20,181 nucleotides of DNA from a virus. Positions 14,265 through 20,181 of this stretch are shown in pieces (the stretch's first letter is position 1; every line of letters begins with the position of its first letter). Where the stretch lies: IMG/VR virus record IMGVR_UViG_3300040801_001083, positions 1 through 20,181 of that record; one strand, 5' to 3'. The position numbers and the translations under genes were made by a program. Under the pieces are notes generated by a model. It did no database searches. It was not told the DNA's origin and saw only the letters and a list, made by a program, of their open reading frames with translations.

Positions 14265-17200
14265 GGTCGAGAAGCGCCTACGCCATCCCGCCGCAAATGA
14301 CCGTGCCGACGGCCATGATGATGACGAGTCCAACGGACACGGCGGCGGCGGATGCGTACCGTCGCATCCGGCAGCAGCAGCGGCCGGTCGGCGCTCAACC
14401 CGCCGTGCCAGGCATGATGACCGGCGCCGAGTCGCTCGATCAATGGCCGACGGAAAGCCGGTTGGAGACGCGGGCGTATCTGCCGCAGTTCGCCGACCCA
14501 ACCCTGATGGAGCGGTTCACGGACGAGACGGGGAAGGTCATCCCCGGCGCGTACGCCAGATTCATCGACCACGGCATCGCAGTAAACAATGCGCTGAAAT
14601 GGGTATTCGAGTCGATGGGGCTCGAGGGCGCCGCGGCGTATCAGCAACAGGTCGTGGACACGACGCAGCGGGTCGCGCTCGACGAGACGCTGTTCGGACA
14701 GGCGGCGCAAGAGGGCGGGCCTGGCGCGTTCATCGGCGGCGTCGCGACAGATATGTTGCCGTCGCTCGGGGCGGCGAAGATCAGACGAGGGGCGAAGGGG
14801 GCTGCGTTGCTCTACTACGGCATCGTCGCCGCGGGCGGCGGATCCGAGGACTACGCGGAAACGATGCGCGGACGCGGAATGGAGCCGGACGCGATCTCGG
14901 CGATCACGGTCGGCGTCGGATACGGCGCAATCGAGGTCGTGACGGAGAAACTCGGCATCGACCTGATCGGCCTGAAGTACGGTCCCGAAGCGGCGAGGAA
15001 GATCGGCGATCTGGTCCTGAAGGGCGAGTTCTCGGCCGCAGGGCGAGCGATCGGCGGCATTGTGGGCGTCGGCGCGTCAGGCGCCTCGGAAGAAGCAATG
15101 GCGCAGTTGGGGCAGAACGCGATCGCGCTGGCGTTCGATCCGGAACGGCCGATTTTCGAGGGCGTCGGCGAGTCGGCGGTCGCGGGCATGCTCGGCGCCC
15201 AAATGCACATCGCGTCCAACTTCGGTCTGACGAGTGCGAAGAATGTGATTAAGCCGCCGAAGCCCGGCGACCCGGACTTCCGGCCAACGCGTCGGCAGGC
15301 GATGGCGTGGGAGTCGGCGCAGGCCGATCTGCTTTCGACCCTGCCGCACGCGTCGCAACAGGCGATCGTCAACCGGATCGACGTGTCGTTGCGCGGCGAA
15401 TCGACGGCCGAAACGCAAGCGATCGCGATTGGCGACGAGCGTGTCGAGATTGCGATCAATCGAATGGACGCTGAAGCGCAGCAGGCCGCAATCGAAGAAA
15501 TCGATTCGGTGCTGGACGATCAGGCTGCGGCGCTGACGGAGCTCGACCGCGAAAGCCTGCAACTGCTCCGCAAGCGCATTGAACTGATCAACCGCGGCCC
15601 GATGCAGCATCGCGACGAAGCCGATGCGGAGGCGTGGGAACGGGTCGTCAAGGAAGCGAAGGAGATCGAGGAGTCCGGACTTCCCGCCGACGGCCCGAGC
15701 GGCGAGGCGGCAGCGGAGATCGAGGCCAGTCCCGAGGTCAAGCAACGCCAGCCGTCGATCGCGCAAGAGGTCCGCGGTCAGATCAATGCGCTGTTCGAGG
15801 CGATGGGCATTCGACCAAGGGAGAAAGGTCGCCAGCCGATCACGAAAGAACAGCGGCAGGCGGTGCGGGACCAGATCGAGTATCAGGTGAGGTCCGAACG
15901 CGAGAAGGTCCGAGCGGCGCGAATGGATCAGAAGCAGAAGGACAAGGCGGAGCTTCAGCGGGTCGATGCGACGCTGCGGCGGCGCATCGCGGATCGCGAC
16001 ACGGCGATCGGCGTTCGCGACGAAGTGATCCGACTGGCAAAGCAATACATGCCGCCCGAGATGCGAGGCCGCATCCTGACGACGCTACCCAAGATTCGAC
16101 CTGGATCTCGGAACCTGATCAAAAAGCTGGCGCAGGCCGTCGAGACGATCAAGATGGAGATCGACAAGGCGGAGACGGCCGAAGCGAGATCCGCAGCGCG
16201 TGACGCCATGAAGGCGCTGAAGTCGGCCAAACTGCGACCCGAGTTTCACCAGCAAGTCAAGGAGAAGCTCCGTGAACTGAACATTCAACCGTCGGCTCTG
16301 TCGTCGAAGAAGCGCGCGGAACTCGAGGCGCTCGAGAACTACGTCATGGCCTACGGCGACACGTTTGGGATCGCACCGGCGAAGATCGCCGAACTTGCCC
16401 GCTTGACGCAACGGCCGGTGAGCGAGTTGTCGAAGGACGAGGCGCAATACGTCGCGGACATGATCGCGGCGACCCTGCACGCGAACGACATGACCAACAA
16501 GCTGATCATGTCGATCCGCAATCAGCAGCGGGCGGCGAGGATCGATCGCGTGCTGAAAGAGATGCAGATGGTCGGGTTCCTTGTCGAGCGTAAGCAATTG
16601 CCGTCCGGGCGATTGGAGCCGCCGACTCGGGTCGGCCTCTACACGATGCCGTTCTCGGCCATCGCGAACACGAATCAAGGCCAGCAGGCGGAACTGCTCG
16701 GCGGGCCGTACGGCATGACGTACAAGGTGCTGGCTGACGACATCTTTGAGGCTGAGCATCGGCAACTGTCGCTCTATCAATCGGGGACGAACGAGCTGCA
16801 CGCGGCGATGGATGATCACGGATTTCCGCAGGGAAGCGAGGCCGCGGCCAAGCTGTCACAGACCGCGGCGCAGGTGTACGGGCGGCTCGAGGCGTGGCGC
16901 CGCGGCGAACCGGCCCGGAAAGGCGACACGAAGGCGGACATTCGCGAGTTCACGCTGGAGTCCGGTGACACGATCAAGGTCGATCCGGATCAACGCATGC
17001 ACCTGATGGCCGCGCTCATGGACGAGTGGCAGATGCACCAGATCACGCGCGAAAATGGCGGCGCGCCGATTTACATCGATGGCACGCCGAAGGGGCAATA
17101 TCACCAGCTGACGGTGAACGACGCGTATCGGATCCTGAATCCGGAGGACGAGGAGGGGAAGAACTACAAGGCGTTCGTCACGCGAATGATGGACTACATC

Positions 17201-18871
17201 GCAGGCCCGGTGCGGGACGCGATGCGGCAGTATTCAATCGAGACGCACGGATTTGACATCACACAGGCGGGCTACTACTTCCCGATCAACCGCGTGATCG
17301 AGGGGCAGACAAGGGAGGATCTGAGGTCCGGCCCGAGCGTGTTCGCGGCGACCATCGAGGGGGCGTCCATCACGAAGTATCGATCGGGCGGCGCTCGGCC
17401 GATCCGCATTACCGGGTTCATCCAGACGTTCAACAACCTGACCTGGACGAACTCGCAGGTCACGCAGATGGGACCGGCGATCCGAGCCGCACGCGAGGTT
17501 CTCCAGTCGGCCGAGATCACGCGATTCATGAGCAATAGCCGCAAGGGCCGAATCATCCGCGCACGAATCAACGAGCGATTCGAGGCGATCGCGAAGGAGG
17601 CGTTGGGATCGCCGCCGCCGTCGAGCATCTCGAACGACTGGCTGAAGCCGCTTGTGCAGAACATCGGCAAGTCGCTGCTTGGCTTCAACCTCGCGGTGCC
17701 GTTCTACCAGCCCGGCTCCATCTTCTGCATGAGGCATGTTCTGCCCGTTCGGAACGTCAGGCGGGCGGTTCGATTCGTCACCGATCTCCGCAACGCGCAC
17801 TATGTGTTCGGCGGCGAACTCATGCAGGAGATCCATCGCACGTCGCCGTACGCGTGGCATCGCGGTCGGCAAGGGGCGCAGGGCATCGTGCATGCGGGCG
17901 TCAGCCGTTCGCCGCAACTGACCGGCCAGAAACGCGATTGGACCGAGGGATCGATGTTCGCGATCTCGGCTATGGACAATGTCGCCATCCGCGTTGCGTA
18001 CCTCGCCGCCAAGTTCACGGTCGAGGACACGGTCGCAGAGATTCAGCAGAAGAACGAGGCTCGCGACGAGATGGAGATGGCGAAGATCAAGACGCCCACG
18101 GAGGAGCAGCAGCGCGACATGACGCGCAAGCTGACCGACCTCACCATCCAGCAGACGCAGCCGACGTGGAACGCCCTGCACGACACGTCGATCGGCGTCG
18201 AGGCCAAGAGCAATGTCCTGTTCAAAATGATGTCGATGTTCCGCTCGCAGCGCAACAAGAATCTTGGCATGACGGTCATCGAACTCTACCGATATCGCCG
18301 AGCGCGTCATCTGCCGCCGAAGGAGCGGACGCTGGCGAGGCGTCAGATCCGTCGAAATCTCCGATCAATTTGGATCTATCAGCCGCTCTACATCATGTTC
18401 TTCAAATGGCTGCGGCGCTTCCTCGTCTACGGGTTGCCGGGGCTGTTGGCCGGGAAGTCATGGGATTGGGCGCGCGAAAAGACCGGCGTGGACAACCTTC
18501 AGTCGCAGCTCGCGCAGTATGTCGAGCTTGGCATCGGCAACGTGTTCTTCGCCGACAAGCTGGCGTTCGTCGTCAATCGAACGCTTCTGCCGGAAAGCGG
18601 GCGGCGATTCGAGCCGGACGCGAGCCCAGTCGCGGGACTGGCCCGTGACCAGATGATGTCATTGATCGAGGGTTCGACGTATATTCGGGACGAGGAGCGG
18701 TCGGAATGGGGCTGGACGGAGCCGATTCTGGACTTCGTTCAGGCGGCGGCAGCGCTGGCCGGGAAGCCGATCGTGTCGCCTTTGCGGGATATTCGTGCGA
18801 TCATCCGATCGATTCGCGAGGAAGAAGATGAGGACGATTCCGGCCGACGGGCCACGACGGTAGGAGGGTGA
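14261..18871 (+). CDS. Giant internal virion protein (T7 gp16-like position), 1536 aa
   Basis: The longest gene of the window, starting in an ATGA overlap with the gp15-like gene. Residues 155-320 are rich in small and hydrophobic residues with helix pairs (ALLYYGIVAAGGG, AISAITVGVGYGAIEVV, AGRAIGGIVGVGASG), suggesting membrane insertion. Residues about 400-480 and 525-660 are charged and probably coiled-coil. Around 1130-1170 comes a segment with LLGFNLAVPFYQPGS, then a helical region to 1345, and a second hydrophobic zone WIYQPLYIMFFKWLRRFLVY (1371-1390) continuing to LPGLLAG. The C-terminal third resembles the end domains of large polyvalent phage proteins. No lytic transglycosylase motif is visible, unlike T7 gp16. 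The likely role is a co-ejected protein forming the inner-membrane part of the DNA channel. Confidence 0.7.
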   Translation: MRSRSAYAIPPQMTVPTAMMMTSPTDTAAADAYRRIRQQQRPVGAQPAVPGMMTGAESLDQWPTESRLETRAYLPQFADPTLMERFTDETGKVIPGAYARFIDHGIAVNNALKWVFESMGLEGAAAYQQQVVDTTQRVALDETLFGQAAQEGGPGAFIGGVATDMLPSLGAAKIRRGAKGAALLYYGIVAAGGGSEDYAETMRGRGMEPDAISAITVGVGYGAIEVVTEKLGIDLIGLKYGPEAARKIGDLVLKGEFSAAGRAIGGIVGVGASGASEEAMAQLGQNAIALAFDPERPIFEGVGESAVAGMLGAQMHIASNFGLTSAKNVIKPPKPGDPDFRPTRRQAMAWESAQADLLSTLPHASQQAIVNRIDVSLRGESTAETQAIAIGDERVEIAINRMDAEAQQAAIEEIDSVLDDQAAALTELDRESLQLLRKRIELINRGPMQHRDEADAEAWERVVKEAKEIEESGLPADGPSGEAAAEIEASPEVKQRQPSIAQEVRGQINALFEAMGIRPREKGRQPITKEQRQAVRDQIEYQVRSEREKVRAARMDQKQKDKAELQRVDATLRRRIADRDTAIGVRDEVIRLAKQYMPPEMRGRILTTLPKIRPGSRNLIKKLAQAVETIKMEIDKAETAEARSAARDAMKALKSAKLRPEFHQQVKEKLRELNIQPSALSSKKRAELEALENYVMAYGDTFGIAPAKIAELARLTQRPVSELSKDEAQYVADMIAATLHANDMTNKLIMSIRNQQRAARIDRVLKEMQMVGFLVERKQLPSGRLEPPTRVGLYTMPFSAIANTNQGQQAELLGGPYGMTYKVLADDIFEAEHRQLSLYQSGTNELHAAMDDHGFPQGSEAAAKLSQTAAQVYGRLEAWRRGEPARKGDTKADIREFTLESGDTIKVDPDQRMHLMAALMDEWQMHQITRENGGAPIYIDGTPKGQYHQLTVNDAYRILNPEDEEGKNYKAFVTRMMDYIAGPVRDAMRQYSIETHGFDITQAGYYFPINRVIEGQTREDLRSGPSVFAATIEGASITKYRSGGARPIRITGFIQTFNNLTWTNSQVTQMGPAIRAAREVLQSAEITRFMSNSRKGRIIRARINERFEAIAKEALGSPPPSSISNDWLKPLVQNIGKSLLGFNLAVPFYQPGSIFCMRHVLPVRNVRRAVRFVTDLRNAHYVFGGELMQEIHRTSPYAWHRGRQGAQGIVHAGVSRSPQLTGQKRDWTEGSMFAISAMDNVAIRVAYLAAKFTVEDTVAEIQQKNEARDEMEMAKIKTPTEEQQRDMTRKLTDLTIQQTQPTWNALHDTSIGVEAKSNVLFKMMSMFRSQRNKNLGMTVIELYRYRRARHLPPKERTLARRQIRRNLRSIWIYQPLYIMFFKWLRRFLVYGLPGLLAGKSWDWAREKTGVDNLQSQLAQYVELGIGNVFFADKLAFVVNRTLLPESGRRFEPDASPVAGLARDQMMSLIEGSTYIRDEERSEWGWTEPILDFVQAAAALAGKPIVSPLRDIRAIIRSIREEEDEDDSGRRATTVGG

Positions 18872-18873
18872 CG

Positions 18874-20181
18874 ATGACAGTCACGACCAACGATAGTCAG
18901 GTGAGCTACACGGCGGCGGGCACGCTCAATGAGACGTTCACCGTCTCGTTCCCATTCTTCGCCGCCTCGGATCTTGTCGTCATCGACGACGACGGAACGA
19001 CGCAGACGGTCAAGACGCTGAACAGCGACTACTCCGTCACGGGCGGAGACGGCTCGACGGGCACGGTGACGTGGCTTGGGACGCCAACGGCGTCGAACAC
19101 GATCCAGATCTCGCGACACGTCCCGTTCACTCAGGCGACGGAGTTCCCCGAGGCGGGTCCGCTGGCGACGGACTCGTTGCAGGATACGGTCGATCGACTC
19201 TGCATGCAGATCCAGCAGCTTGCCCGCAGGACGGGCGGGCCGACATACCTCCCGGCGTCGATCGACGGCGTGGACGAACTGCCGACCCCGGACGCTGCGG
19301 ACATTGGGAAGTACCTCCAGGTCGCCGCGGCATCAACGGTCCAGTGGGCGACGGTGGATCCGTTCATCGCGCAAAACCTGATCATCAACGGAAACTTCTC
19401 CGTCGGGCAGCGTGGGACCAGCTTCACCAGCGCGACGACGCCCGCGAACGACGACGACACCTATTTGCTCGACCGCTGGATCCTGCTGTCCGACGGCAAC
19501 GATATCGTGGACGTGTCGCAGAACACGACGGTCAAGCCCGACGGCGCGTACGCGTCGATGAAATGCGAGGTCGAGACGGCGAACAAGAAGTTCGGATTCC
19601 TTCAGGTTCTCGAGGGACGCAACGCGGCGCAGCTTGTCGGCAAGACGTGCAGCCTGTCGTGGAAGATGCGGACCTCGACCGGGGTGGTGATCGAGAACGT
19701 CCGCGTGCGGCTGCTCGAGTGGACGGGCACGATCAATGCGGTGACGAGCGATGTGGTGTCGGCATGGAACGCCGAAGGGGCCGATCCGACGCTCGCGGCC
19801 AGTTGGGCGTACGCAGGTCCAGACACGGTCGATCACACGCCCGGCGCGTCCGAGTTCAGCGAGCATTCGATCGAAGGCATCGATCTGACATCGAGCAGCG
19901 CGACCAACCTCGCGGTGTTTATCTGGATCGACGACACGGACGCCGCGGTCGGCGATCTACTTTACCTCGGCGACGTGCAACTCGAGCCGGGCGACACCGC
20001 GCACGACTTCACATCGCGTCCGTTCGAGGACGAGTTGCGGTTGTGCGAACGGTACTACGCCAAGACGTTCACCTACGGAACGGTCCCGGCGCAGGCGGCG
20101 GGAAACACGGGCGCATTGGTCGATGTGCAGAACGGGGATAGCCATTCCGGCATCTGGACGTTCCCGGTTCGCATGCGGGGC
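18874..20181 (+). CDS. Tail fibre protein, N-terminal part (3' end outside window)
   Basis: The ATG at 18874 has a very strong AGGAGGGTGACG leader and the frame stays open to the window end (436 codons). Residues 9-120 match the T7 gp17-type attachment domain: QVSYTAAGTLNETFTVSFPF (9-28), SDLVVIDDDGT (32-42), TLNSDYSVTGGDGSTGTV (48-65) and a LATDSLQDTVDRLCMQIQQL helix (97-116). This domain fixes the fibre to the tail tube. From about 168, NLIINGNFSVGQRGTSFTS begins a beta-sandwich, probably carbohydrate-binding, module with LYLGDVQLEPG and ERYYAKTF near 370-396. That module is frequent in phage receptor-binding proteins. The protein is expected to recognise the host surface. Confidence 0.85.
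   Translation, partial: MTVTTNDSQVSYTAAGTLNETFTVSFPFFAASDLVVIDDDGTTQTVKTLNSDYSVTGGDGSTGTVTWLGTPTASNTIQISRHVPFTQATEFPEAGPLATDSLQDTVDRLCMQIQQLARRTGGPTYLPASIDGVDELPTPDAADIGKYLQVAAASTVQWATVDPFIAQNLIINGNFSVGQRGTSFTSATTPANDDDTYLLDRWILLSDGNDIVDVSQNTTVKPDGAYASMKCEVETANKKFGFLQVLEGRNAAQLVGKTCSLSWKMRTSTGVVIENVRVRLLEWTGTINAVTSDVVSAWNAEGADPTLAASWAYAGPDTVDHTPGASEFSEHSIEGIDLTSSSATNLAVFIWIDDTDAAVGDLLYLGDVQLEPGDTAHDFTSRPFEDELRLCERYYAKTFTYGTVPAQAAGNTGALVDVQNGDSHSGIWTFPVRMRG

Noticed and set aside
11778-14501. Two long minus-strand open frames of about 450 codons each (11778-13145 and 13158-14501)
   Set aside because: They lie opposite well-supported + strand virion genes, have Arg/His/Leu/Asp-rich low-information sequence, and follow from GC-rich codon bias. 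All real genes here are on the + strand.

Overview
This window looks like the virion-structure half of a podovirus-like (T7-like) dsDNA phage or prophage. Base composition is GC-rich (about 60% by eye). All supported genes lie on the + strand, tightly packed, and many adjacent genes are joined by ATGA or TGATG stop-start overlaps. No RNA gene, integrase, transposase, CRISPR array or host housekeeping gene is visible. The host cannot be named. The ITDAGLAHL-type leucine-rich repeats at the left edge are a style common in Planctomycetota and other environmental bacteria, which is only a weak hint.

Left arm (1-4812): the 3' end of a leucine-rich-repeat protein built of almost identical 66-bp units; a protein of probable TIM-barrel type; several small hypothetical proteins, one of the widespread PGDW phage family; and two beta-rich proteins, probably virion surface or fibre components, that both end in a proline linker plus a basic tail. 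Portal and terminase genes, expected just before the scaffold in T7-like order, are not in the window.

Head region (4831-8010): scaffold, major capsid protein (MCP) and two small head-associated proteins. The non-coding DNA here is the most remarkable part. A strong intrinsic terminator after the scaffold is followed directly by a sigma70-type promoter (TTGACA, 17-bp spacer, TATAGG). The MCP leader that follows, about 140 nt, begins with a 10-nt segment perfectly complementary to the MCP Shine-Dalgarno region. That pairing would close a branched RNA structure and hide the ribosome binding site. A second terminator follows the MCP gene and a further strong hairpin follows the next gene, so capsid protein expression seems to be insulated and separately controlled.

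Tail and ejection region (8032-20181): tail tubular proteins A-like and B-like, a GNAT-fold protein resembling T7 gp13, a gp14-like small internal protein, an 858-residue gp15-like helical protein, a 1536-residue gp16-like giant protein with two hydrophobic zones, and a tail fibre with a T7 gp17-type N-terminus that runs off the right edge. Together these would build the tail, the DNA-ejection apparatus and the receptor-binding fibres. No lytic transglycosylase motif was seen in the internal proteins. All function calls rest on motif recognition by eye, without database searches.
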